Shown: piece by piece, positions 1-4,923 of the stretch | Numbering within the stretch: position 1 is the first letter of the stretch | How the letters are laid out: each line of letters begins with the position of its first letter | Virus record (IMG/VR): IMGVR_UViG_3300043449_001420 | Span: 1 to 51,708 of that record | Source of the DNA: a virus | Length of the DNA stretch: 51,708 nucleotides | Direction: 5' to 3' (one strand) | Notes under the pieces: generated by a model | Database searches by the model: none | Told to the model about the DNA's origin: nothing | What the model saw: only the letters and a program-made list of their open reading frames with translations | Translations under genes and position numbers: made by a program

Positions 1-124
1 CCGAACGAACGGTTTTGCCCATGCTTTCGGCGATGGTTTCCACAGTCACGCCAGCCGCATAATCGGCCACCATTTTTTCGGTTTGCTCTGGGGTATAGTT
101 GACAGTTTTGCTAGTCTTTTCCAT
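1..124 (-). CDS. HTH-like small DNA-binding protein, N-terminal part (cut by window edge)
   Basis: Reading from the ATG at 124 leftwards gives about 41 residues (MEKTSKTVNYTPEQTEKMVA...) before the window ends. They align closely with the start of the 107-aa protein at 4117-4440: both share KTVNYTPEQ and then a VE.IAE..GKTVRS stretch typical of a helix-turn-helix recognition helix. An AAGGA ribosome site lies about 9 nt upstream. A minus promoter (TTGAAA, 18 nt, TATAAT at 172-177) and one intergenic cassette lie just upstream. DNA binding is inferred from the HTH-like stretch and is not proven. Confidence 0.75.
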   Translation of the reverse strand, partial: MEKTSKTVNYTPEQTEKMVADYAAGVTVETIAESMGKTVRS

Positions 125-171
125 TTTAATTTCCTTTTTTAACCGTTTGCCCTTTGCTTCGGTATGTATCT

Positions 172-201
172 ATTATACACGGATTGGGCCAAAATTTTCA
201 A
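172..201 (-). promoter_or_regulatory. Minus-strand promoter for the first HTH gene
   Basis: On the minus strand TTGAAA (196-201) is followed after 18 nt by TATAAT (172-177) and then by AGATACATACCG. The stretch TATAATA-N-ATACAT recurs at the promoter-like sites near 2340, 3429 and 4598. It drives the partial gene at 1-124. Confidence 0.6.
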
Positions 202-218
202 GTTTGGATAAATTAAAG

Positions 219-361
219 TGTAACAGTTGCCAAAAATAAATTGTAACAAAGCGCAAATTATTTGCATTTTTTCCTTGACACGGGCAAAAATTATATGATA
301 TAATTTTGGCGCAGCCAGTACTACTTTTGTTTTCAATTTTGTCTTAAAACAAAAGTAGTAC
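219..361 (+). repeat. Intergenic cassette, copy 1 (opposing promoter, dyad, long hairpin)
   Basis: The copy holds, in order, two TGTAACA boxes (219-225 and 242-248), a perfect plus-strand sigma70 promoter (TTGACA 275-280, 18-nt spacer, TATAAT 299-304) whose -10 lies in an imperfect A/T palindrome, then GGCGCA, then a 16-bp perfect hairpin (318-333 with 346-361, 12-nt loop). The promoter points rightwards, against the surrounding minus-strand genes. Copies 2-4 share the layout. The function is unknown; operator, antisense RNA or small RNA are all possible. Confidence 0.7.
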
Positions 362-375
362 AAAAAATTTTGGGC

Positions 376-402
376 AAAAAAATACCCGCTTGCGCGGGTG
401 AG
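376..402 (-). terminator. Rho-independent terminator of the left-most membrane-protein operon
   Basis: A short G/C stem (ACCCGC 384-389, GCGGGT 394-399, loop TTGC) is followed on the minus strand by seven T. It lies just after the stop codon of the gene ending at 414. Confidence 0.8.
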
Positions 403-413
403 GTATTTGGTAT

Positions 414-629
414 TCAGAAAAAATTGTTATAAATTCCCAAAAGGTTGGCACAGAAAAATGTACCGTTTAGTACACCAAGTGCCTTGTCACGTTTACAAAA
501 GGCCACAATCAGCCATGAAAGTGAACCAAAAGTAAACAAAACATAGCCAATTTTAAACATTGCGCTTGCAACTGCAAACGAACCCAAAATTGAAACAAAA
601 GTACCAAACCAAGACAAGATATTAAGCAT
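414..629 (-). CDS. Small integral membrane protein, 71 aa
   Basis: Starting at MLNILSWFG the 71-residue product has about three hydrophobic helices with a short basic loop (CKRDK) before the last. This ATG overlaps the stop of the metalloprotease gene by 8 nt (ATGCTTAA), which suggests translational coupling; a longer upstream start would run through that gene. The pattern of a small inner-membrane protein with Gly, Trp and Asn in the helices is loosely like small PnuC- or PQ-loop-type proteins, but no family can be assigned with confidence. The terminator at 376-402 follows directly. Confidence 0.65.
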   Translation of the reverse strand: MLNILSWFGTFVSILGSFAVASAMFKIGYVLFTFGSLSWLIVAFCKRDKALGVLNGTFFCANLLGIYNNFF

Positions 630-1005
630 TTTTTCTGATTTCCATTGAGTGATAGGGGTTAGCATCAAGCCCATAGTTTACCATAATTTCACGCCATTTT
701 TTACCATGCCCGCAAATTTTTTCTGATTCTCCAAACAAATCGAAATCGGCTTGATGTATAATTTCATGCGGAAGTATTACATCCATCATGTTATTGAAGT
801 ATTCTGTTTTAGCTTTGAAAAATTTGTAACCCAATTGTATGCGGTTTTCAGCCTGAAAGCATTGTCCAGCGCAACGCCACAAGTAAGGATTAAGTTCTAT
901 TTTTGGTTCATTGTAGTGAACCAAAGGTGTATAAAGTTCGCAAAGTGAATCCCAAATCATTACAGTTTCGAGTTTCAGGTGTTTGAGTAAGGCTTTTTTG
1001 TCCAT
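622..1005 (-). CDS. SprT-like zinc metalloprotease domain protein, 127 aa
   Basis: The HEIIH motif at residues 80-84 is the gluzincin HExxH zinc site. It is followed by a third ligand in GHGKKW near residue 100, the HExxH...HG arrangement of the SprT/Spartan-like family. Family members cut DNA-bound or other proteins; the phage substrate is unknown. The start chosen is MDKKALL, since a longer reading would run into the promoter region of the upstream cassette. The stop overlaps the next membrane-protein gene. A TACAAT box lies about 8 nt before this ATG, so a very short or absent leader is possible. A second, smaller HExxH protein is encoded at 3613-3933. Confidence 0.7.
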   Translation of the reverse strand: MDKKALLKHLKLETVMIWDSLCELYTPLVHYNEPKIELNPYLWRCAGQCFQAENRIQLGYKFFKAKTEYFNNMMDVILPHEIIHQADFDLFGESEKICGHGKKWREIMVNYGLDANPYHSMEIRKNA

Positions 1006-1073
1006 GCTGAGATTGTACCACGAAAACGTGTTGTTTTTTAAACACACACAAAAAATAAGTTATTAAAAAATGC

Positions 1074-1197
1074 TTGACACGGCCAAATATTATATAGTAT
1101 AATATTGGCGCAGTTTTGAAAACAAAAGTATTCATTTTTGCAAATGCAAACTTTTGTTTTCAAAATGCCAAAAGCCCCATAATGGGGCTTTTATTAT
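1074..1197 (+). ncRNA. Intergenic cassette, copy 2: candidate small RNA of about 85 nt
   Basis: On the plus strand TTGACA (1074-1079), an 18-nt spacer and TATAAT (1098-1103) form a full-consensus promoter. A start near 1110 is followed by a perfect 15-bp hairpin (1114-1128 with 1151-1165) and then a terminator hairpin (AAAAGCCCC 1170-1178, GGGGCTTTT 1184-1192). No ORF of use lies between them. The result would be a short, doubly structured transcript pointing against the neighbouring genes. The terminator also works for the minus gene ending at 1194, so the small RNA is an inference. Confidence 0.5.
1168..1194. terminator. Bidirectional terminator hairpin
   Basis: AAAAGCCCC and GGGGCTTTT form a 9-bp stem with a 5-nt loop, with T-rich flanks on both strands. 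It sits directly after the stop codon of the PQ-loop gene (minus) and could also end the opposing cassette transcript (plus). Confidence 0.8.
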
Positions 1198-1442
1198 CTT
1201 TTGGGTTTAATCTTATAATATAAGATAATCCCGATAAATATTATGTTTGCAGTATAATTAAATATCAAGGGCCAATGCCATTTTGGGATAATATAAACAA
1301 TTGTAAATAATTCTCCCACGCCCCACATAATCAAAAATCCCCAAGTTAATCCGTCAGAGTTTTTGGTTTTAAATGATTCTATTGCCTGAGGTAATCCGCA
1401 AAATGCCAATAAAATCGAACCAATCCAGCCAATAGTTTCCAT
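1194..1442 (-). CDS. SemiSWEET / PQ-loop-like small transporter, 82 aa
   Basis: The 82-residue product has three hydrophobic helices and, at the end of the first, the GLPQAI segment with the Pro-Gln pair (residues 18-19) that defines PQ-loop proteins, followed by a polar KTKNSDGLTW loop. Size and layout match bacterial SemiSWEETs, half-size transporters that dimerise to move sugars or related solutes. An SD (CGGAG) lies 9 nt before the ATG, which overlaps the stop of the upstream 37-aa ORF (TAATG). Substrate and role in infection cannot be read from the sequence. Confidence 0.7.
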   Translation of the reverse strand: METIGWIGSILLAFCGLPQAIESFKTKNSDGLTWGFLIMWGVGELFTIVYIIPKWHWPLIFNYTANIIFIGIILYYKIKPKR

Positions 1443-1555
1443 TATATAATCTCCGTGACAGTTTGAATTTGAAAAGGGTTAATATCGTATTTTGTTTCTA
1501 GCCGCTTTTCCTCCAATAAATGAAGGCAAAGGGCGATTATATATAATGCTTTCAT
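1442..1555 (-). CDS. Microprotein, 37 aa
   Basis: A 37-codon ORF (MKALYIIALCLHLLEE...) starts at 1555. Its TAA overlaps the ATG of the PQ-loop gene (TAATG), the kind of junction used throughout this genome for coupled genes. The N-terminus is hydrophobic and the C-terminus polar. No strong SD is visible, and the start lies inside a 12-bp inverted repeat (1528-1563) that follows the exonuclease gene, so the ORF may be a chance reading of a structured spacer. Confidence 0.4.
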   Translation of the reverse strand: MKALYIIALCLHLLEEKRLETKYDINPFQIQTVTEII

Positions 1556-1563
1556 ATAATCGC
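1528..1563. other. 12-bp inverted repeat after the exonuclease gene
   Basis: GGGCGATTATAT and its reverse complement flank a loop of about 11 nt just past the exonuclease stop codon. No T-run follows, so it may stabilise or process the transcript, or be a weak terminator. Confidence 0.5.
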
Positions 1564-1571
1564 CCAGATAA

Positions 1572-2270
1572 TCAAGCGGCTTTGAAGTGGTCTTTTACCT
1601 GAAATTGTTTCCAATTATATGGGGTCATTTTCTCGCGCCAGTCACGCTTATTTACAATGGCTTGCAAAATCGGCAATTCAAAATCACGGGCATCTTCCAA
1701 TGCAGTATGCGGCTCGATTTTAAATTCACCATCAATAAATCCGCAAACTGATTCAGCCGTAGTGGAAAACGTCATATTGCGAAATTCAGTAGGCTTATTA
1801 AAAAGGTGATTTTGCAAAACAAAATCACGATATTGTTTTTTATTGCAAATATTGCCAATTGCGGCTTGCCACAAACAAAACTTATTTGAGAAACCCGACA
1901 AATCAATATTGGTATTTTGGCATTTATCCAAGTCAAAAGCCAGATTATATGCCGTCAAAATCGGGTCATATTTGCCAATGGCTTGATTAATCCATTTATT
2001 AATGGCATTCACGCTTGCAAGCATACGTGTGCCATTATCAAGCATTTTGACATAATTTGCTTTGCGTTTTTCCAAACCCGCATAACCCCAAATATCATTT
2101 GCTTTTTTGTCGTGAAACAATTCAAAATTGCCATAATGTTCATTTACCAAAACAGCGCATTGATTATGAATTTTGCCTTGACGGTCAACGATAATAATGG
2201 CAAAATCGGCCACAGTATTTTCAATTGTGGTTTCAGTGTCAAGAATTGCGAAGAATTGTTTTTTAGCCAT
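1572..2270 (-). CDS. DnaQ-like DEDDh 3'-5' exonuclease
   Basis: The 232-residue protein has the three exonuclease motifs of the DEDDh family. DTETT at residues 11-15 carries the first Asp and Glu, AYNLAFDLDK near the middle carries the second Asp, and PHTALEDARD near residue 190 carries the His and last Asp. Such enzymes remove nucleotides from DNA or RNA 3' ends; here it stands alone, not fused to a polymerase. The ATG at 2270 follows cassette copy 3 and a minus-strand TATAAT at 2335-2340. It belongs to the early small-gene block. Confidence 0.85.
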   Translation of the reverse strand: MAKKQFFAILDTETTIENTVADFAIIIVDRQGKIHNQCAVLVNEHYGNFELFHDKKANDIWGYAGLEKRKANYVKMLDNGTRMLASVNAINKWINQAIGKYDPILTAYNLAFDLDKCQNTNIDLSGFSNKFCLWQAAIGNICNKKQYRDFVLQNHLFNKPTEFRNMTFSTTAESVCGFIDGEFKIEPHTALEDARDFELPILQAIVNKRDWREKMTPYNWKQFQVKDHFKAA

Positions 2271-2334
2271 TTAGTTTCCAATTACCGGATACTGCCGGAA
2301 TTCGCAGATTGTAGCGTTTTGCTCCAATGAATGT

Positions 2335-2340
2335 ATTATA
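2335..2340 (-). promoter_or_regulatory. Minus-strand -10 element of the exonuclease gene
   Basis: TATAAT on the minus strand is followed by ACATTCATT, matching the TATAATA-N-ATACAT signature of the other early promoters. It is preceded by CCCGTG as at the promoter near 177. No good -35 box is visible at 16-18 nt. Confidence 0.45.
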
Positions 2341-2391
2341 CACGGGTTTTGCCCCAAAAGCCAGCCCCACGCAAAATTTTTTGAATTTAAT

Positions 2392-2523
2392 TTGTAACAA
2401 TCGCCGCCGACTGTTACAATTATTTTTGTTGTTTTTTGGCGAAACCCCTTGACAGGGGCCAAAATTATATGATATAATTTTGGCGCAAACTTGCAAACCA
2501 AAGTACTCATTTTTGGTTTGCAA
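2392..2523 (+). repeat. Intergenic cassette, copy 3
   Basis: The order is as in the other copies. A TTGTAAC/GTTACAA dyad (2392-2398, 2413-2419) comes first, then the plus promoter TTGACA (2449-2454), 18 nt, TATAAT (2473-2478). The -10 forms the right arm of a perfect palindrome (2459-2469 with 2473-2483, 3-nt centre). GGCGCA and a perfect 12-bp hairpin (2491-2502 with 2512-2523) with the shared loop sequence AAAGTACTCATT follow. The promoter faces the end of the 109-aa gene, against its direction. Confidence 0.7.
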
Positions 2524-2532
2524 ACCCAAGTA

Positions 2533-2862
2533 TTAATCTTGCCAGCCAAATAAAATTCTAGTATCTTCCTCATTTAATGTAACTGGATTACCATATTTAG
2601 CCAATAACAATAATTTATTGGCATTTTCCAAATCTTGCCAAGCATATTGTGAGTGCCAGCCAAAATAACTATTATTGTCTAGCCAGTTAATCGCTTGCTC
2701 ACGATTCATAAAATAGAAACCTTTACGCCAGCTAAATGTTTTATCAGCCATACGCCGATTAATTGCCTTTTCATCTTTAGTTTTGCGTTTTGCTAAAATA
2801 AATGCAATTGTTTTTTCAGCCGCTTCAATAACTTTATCAGCCGACATAATGATGGTTGCCAT
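2533..2862 (-). CDS. Unknown small protein, 109 aa
   Basis: I do not recognise a family. The product begins with a short Ala-rich helix-prone segment, has a basic stretch (LAKRKTKDEK) and several aromatic residues in the middle (FSWRKGFYF, YFGWHSQYAW), and ends acidic. It has no membrane segment or signal peptide. It lies 51 nt downstream of the HAD phosphatase gene on the same strand, so it is probably co-transcribed with it. The stop codon abuts the hairpin of cassette copy 3. Confidence 0.6.
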   Translation of the reverse strand: MATIIMSADKVIEAAEKTIAFILAKRKTKDEKAINRRMADKTFSWRKGFYFMNREQAINWLDNNSYFGWHSQYAWQDLENANKLLLLAKYGNPVTLNEEDTRILFGWQD

Positions 2863-2913
2863 TTTATATTCTCCAGATTAATTTGATTATATAATCCCCG
2901 AAGGGATTATATT

Positions 2914-3390
2914 TTAGTGACCTTGTTTGCTTGGAACATAAACCCCACGGATATTGAATCGGTCACAAACCGCTTTCAAATAGGTGGTATTATCTTCATA
3001 AAAAGTAAATTCAGCATCACGAAAGTTTTTCAAATTAAAGAATTTAGCCAAACCCGCGATTTTCAATTTACCGCCTGAAGTAGTATCTCCATCCATGCGT
3101 GAGATAATATAATCAGGTTCACCGAGAATATCACGAATAAATGTATTATCAGCTTCACGCAAAACGCGGGCAGTGGCAATAATCACAAAAGTATTTTCAT
3201 CCTTCAAATCTTGGCGATATTGTTGGGCCAATGGCAAAAGCGAATCATCCATTGCGCGGTATTCATTTTCGCGCCAGTAATTCAAATCAATACGCTCGCC
3301 ATTTTCGTCAACAATGGTACGATAACGGTGAAGTGAACACACAATAGTACCATCCATGTCGTAAATTGAAACTTTAGTAATCTTTGCCAT
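2914..3390 (-). CDS. HAD-superfamily phosphatase, 158 aa
   Basis: DMDGTIV at residues 11-17 is HAD motif I with the nucleophile and acid Asp. IIATAR in the middle supplies the motif II hydroxyl, and YEDNTTYL near the C-terminus the acidic motif. The compact form without a clear cap resembles the phosphatase half of polynucleotide kinase/phosphatase and phage 5'(3')-nucleotidase-like proteins, so a nucleic-acid end or nucleotide substrate is plausible but not shown. The start is MAKITK because AAGGA sits about 9 nt before it. A minus -10 (3424-3429) and cassette copy 4 lie upstream. Confidence 0.8.
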   Translation of the reverse strand: MAKITKVSIYDMDGTIVCSLHRYRTIVDENGERIDLNYWRENEYRAMDDSLLPLAQQYRQDLKDENTFVIIATARVLREADNTFIRDILGEPDYIISRMDGDTTSGGKLKIAGLAKFFNLKNFRDAEFTFYEDNTTYLKAVCDRFNIRGVYVPSKQGH

Positions 3391-3423
3391 TTTTTGCATC
3401 CTTGTTTGTTGCGGTATGTATGT

Positions 3424-3429
3424 ATTATA
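3424..3429 (-). promoter_or_regulatory. Minus-strand -10 element of the HAD gene
   Basis: TATAAT on the minus strand is followed by ACATACATACCGC, nearly identical to the sequence after the -10 at 172-177. The -35 is poor. It lies 34 nt upstream of the HAD start codon. Confidence 0.5.
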
Positions 3430-3471
3430 ACCCCAATTTTCCCGATTGTCCCCTATTTCCACAAAATAAAG

Positions 3472-3602
3472 TGTAACAATTTTCCCCGACTGTTACAATT
3501 AAATGTGTTGTTTTTATGGGAAAGCCCTTGACACGGGCCAATATTATATGCTATAATATTGGCGCAAATCTGCAAACAAAAGTATTCATTTTTGGTTTGC
3601 AA
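3472..3602 (+). repeat. Intergenic cassette, copy 4
   Basis: A TGTAACA/TGTTACA dyad (3472-3478, 3491-3497) is followed by the plus promoter TTGACA (3528-3533), 18 nt, TATAAT (3552-3557). The -10 lies in a perfect palindrome (3538-3548 with 3552-3562). GGCGCA and an interrupted hairpin of the GCAAAC...GTTTGC type around AAAGTATTCATT follow. It precedes the HAD gene on the minus strand and points against it. Confidence 0.7.
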
Positions 3603-3612
3603 ACCTTGGTAT

Positions 3613-3933
3613 TCATTCCTCATCAATTCCCGAAATATAAATTTCACGCAAACCAAAATCTTTTTCCATTTTGCGCGCACGTTTAATAAATGCAGGCCCG
3701 TGAATTTCGGTTAATTTCTTTTCTTCCTGCCAAGCATGGATTAATTCATGGGCAATTAATACATCAAAATCCCGTGTTGGATTTTTTGTATAAACAGTAA
3801 TAACGTGTTCGCATAGTTTGCCACGTTCTGTATATTCTGCCTCATATTCAGCATCACATTCAGGATTAATGCGTGGAATAATCCTGAGTGTAATGGGCTT
3901 TTTAAGTTGGAGATAATCAATAAATTGTTTCAT
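3613..3933 (-). CDS. Minimal HExxH zinc metalloprotease-like protein, 106 aa
   Basis: HELIHAW at residues 62-68 is an HExxH zinc-binding motif, and HGPAF at 78-82 supplies a likely third ligand, as in SprT/WSS1-like metallopeptidases. It is shorter than the SprT-like protein at 622-1005 and shares little beyond the metal site, so the two may be distant paralogues or separate gains. The ATG lies 1 nt after the stop of the 43-aa ORF (TAACATG), suggesting coupling. The substrate is unknown. Confidence 0.65.
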   Translation of the reverse strand: MKQFIDYLQLKKPITLRIIPRINPECDAEYEAEYTERGKLCEHVITVYTKNPTRDFDVLIAHELIHAWQEEKKLTEIHGPAFIKRARKMEKDFGLREIYISGIDEE

Positions 3934-3934
3934 G

Positions 3935-4066
3935 TTAAGCCCCTGTCATCATTGCAAAATAATCTTCAAATTCGGAATCCGTCCAAACCCATGCAGGGCA
4001 TGAGTTCATAATGGCATCATAGTATGCGCCCGACATATTGCCGACAATATATTGATTTGTGTTCAT
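3935..4066 (-). CDS. Microprotein, 43 aa, acidic
   Basis: The ORF MNTNQYIVGNMSGAYYDA... runs 43 codons from 4066 and ends 1 nt before the metalloprotease ATG. Its C-terminal half is aromatic and acidic (WVWTDSEFEDYF). An extended -10 (TGATATAAT, minus, 4073-4081) lies so close that transcription would begin at or next to the ATG, so either the message is leaderless or the gene is read from further upstream. No homologue is recognised. Confidence 0.55.
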   Translation of the reverse strand: MNTNQYIVGNMSGAYYDAIMNSCPAWVWTDSEFEDYFAMMTGA

Positions 4067-4072
4067 GGGTTT

Positions 4073-4081
4073 ATTATATCA
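4073..4081 (-). promoter_or_regulatory. Extended -10 promoter directly before the 43-aa gene
   Basis: On the minus strand TGATATAAT is an extended -10 with no recognisable -35, because that space is taken by the terminator hairpin at 4082-4110. Six bases (AAACCC) separate the -10 from the ATG. Confidence 0.45.
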
Positions 4082-4110
4082 CAAAAAATGCAGGGGATCT
4101 AATCCCCTGC
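4082..4110 (-). terminator. Terminator after the HTH-like gene
   Basis: GCAGGGGAT (4090-4098) pairs with ATCCCCTGC (4102-4110), a 9-bp stem with a 3-nt loop. On the minus strand ATTTTTTG follows. It lies just beyond the stop codon of the gene at 4117. Confidence 0.85.
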
Positions 4111-4116
4111 AATCTA

Positions 4117-4440
4117 TCAGGTCTTTTCAGCCTTGATGAAATCAGCGATTGCTTTCAATGCCGTTTTGTTGGCCTTGGTCAAGGAGTCGGCATCAGCCTC
4201 ACCCATGCCCAATGCCTGGGCAATGTAGTCTGCAAATTCATCCTTTTTAACCACGGCCTCACCCGTTTTGGTTTTGTAGGTCTTGGCTTGGTAAACCTTT
4301 TCGCGTGACAGTTTCGCAACAACTGAGCGCACAGTCTTGCCCAGTGTTTCAGCGATAGCCTCCACAGTAGTACCGGCTTGATAGTCGGCAACCATTTGGG
4401 CAGTTTGCTCGGGGGTATAGTTCACAGTTTTTGCAGTCAT
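4117..4440 (-). CDS. HTH-like small DNA-binding protein, 107 aa
   Basis: The N-terminal half (NYTPEQTAQMVADY, then VEAIAETLGKTVRSV) resembles a homeodomain/resolvase-type helix-turn-helix: a helix, a turn at LGKT and a recognition-like helix VRSVVAKL. The C-terminal half is Lys/Ala-rich and charged. The start is MTAKTVNY, because AGGAG precedes it by 7 nt. It is a close paralogue of the truncated gene at 1-124, so the pair flanks the early block. DNA binding is inferred and the target is unknown. Confidence 0.7.
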   Translation of the reverse strand: MTAKTVNYTPEQTAQMVADYQAGTTVEAIAETLGKTVRSVVAKLSREKVYQAKTYKTKTGEAVVKKDEFADYIAQALGMGEADADSLTKANKTALKAIADFIKAEKT

Positions 4441-4468
4441 TGTTTTCTCCTGAAAAGTCAAGGGTTAA

Positions 4469-4567
4469 TTAAGGTTTCATCACAAAAGCAAAGTATAACA
4501 CAAAAGGCAAGGCAATGCAAGCCATTGAGAGTGCCAAATCCAAAAATTCTTTTGTCTTGTTTGTCAT
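4469..4567 (-). CDS. Small membrane microprotein, 32 aa
   Basis: The ORF begins MTNKTKEFLDLALS and continues as a single hydrophobic helix ending VMKP. An AAGGAAACGAT ribosome site precedes the ATG, and a promoter (TTGCAC, 16 nt, TATAAT at 4593-4598) precedes that, so expression is well supported despite the size. Single-helix phage microproteins often modulate host membrane enzymes, but no function is assigned here. It is the first gene of the leftward block and is followed by the HTH-like gene. Confidence 0.6.
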   Translation of the reverse strand: MTNKTKEFLDLALSMACIALPFVLYFAFVMKP

Positions 4568-4592
4568 ATCGTTTCCTTGTTGCGATGTATCT

Positions 4593-4620
4593 ATTATATC
4601 AGGGTTTTTCGGTTGTGCAA
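4593..4620 (-). promoter_or_regulatory. Promoter of the leftward early block
   Basis: On the minus strand TTGCAC (4615-4620), 16 nt and TATAAT (4593-4598) are followed by AGATACATCGC, the shared downstream signature of this block. It reads into the 32-aa and HTH genes. Confidence 0.65.
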
Positions 4621-4923
4621 GCATTTGGACAATTATTTTCTAGGTAGTTACCCTATGAGGTAGTTGGTTCACAAATTGCTTTGAAAACAAAAGTACACAT
4701 AGGGCGGTTAGTAGACTAAAGTATTCATATAGGCCAGTGGGCCCACCCACACGCGGCCTATGATAAAAAAATCCGAAACCATTCACGGTGCCAATACACG
4801 CCCCAATCGACCCTAAGCTGCAGCAAACCGCCCCCACCGTCCCAAACTTTCCCGACCACCCCAAAATTCCCACTTGCTGCCGCGGTGCCCTTCATGCTAT
4901 AATCGCCCCAAGAGGACAAATTT
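4621..4923. other. Divergent intergenic control region
   Basis: About 300 bp with no convincing gene lie between the leftward early block and the terminase operon. It holds a direct repeat AGGTAGTT (4642-4649 and 4658-4665) and two AAAGTA-N-NCAT motifs (about 4689-4723) like those in the cassette hairpins. There is also a G/C-rich inverted segment around GTGGGCCCAC flanked by ATAGGCC and GGCCTAT, and a C-rich strand up to 4870. The rightward promoter is at its right end. It may be a control region or origin; nothing here proves which. Confidence 0.5.
4874..4903 (+). promoter_or_regulatory. Promoter of the packaging operon
   Basis: TTGCTG (4874-4879), an 18-nt spacer and TATAAT (4898-4903), with an extended TGC before the -10. 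An AGAGGACA ribosome site follows, then the terS ATG at 4924. Confidence 0.65.

Noticed and set aside
2459-2483. Left arm of the cassette palindrome as a minus-strand -10, giving a symmetrical divergent promoter
   Set aside because: The minus strand also reads TATAAT, but no acceptable -35 hexamer lies at 15-19 nt in copies 1 or 3, while the plus strand has perfect TTGACA in all four.
908-2573. Similar predicted peptides (MNTFVFKTAP..., MSTLVCKFAP...) on the minus strand of the cassettes
   Set aside because: They come from translating the conserved cassette DNA. Copy 4 has an in-frame TAG in the middle of the same peptide, so the conservation is of DNA, not protein.
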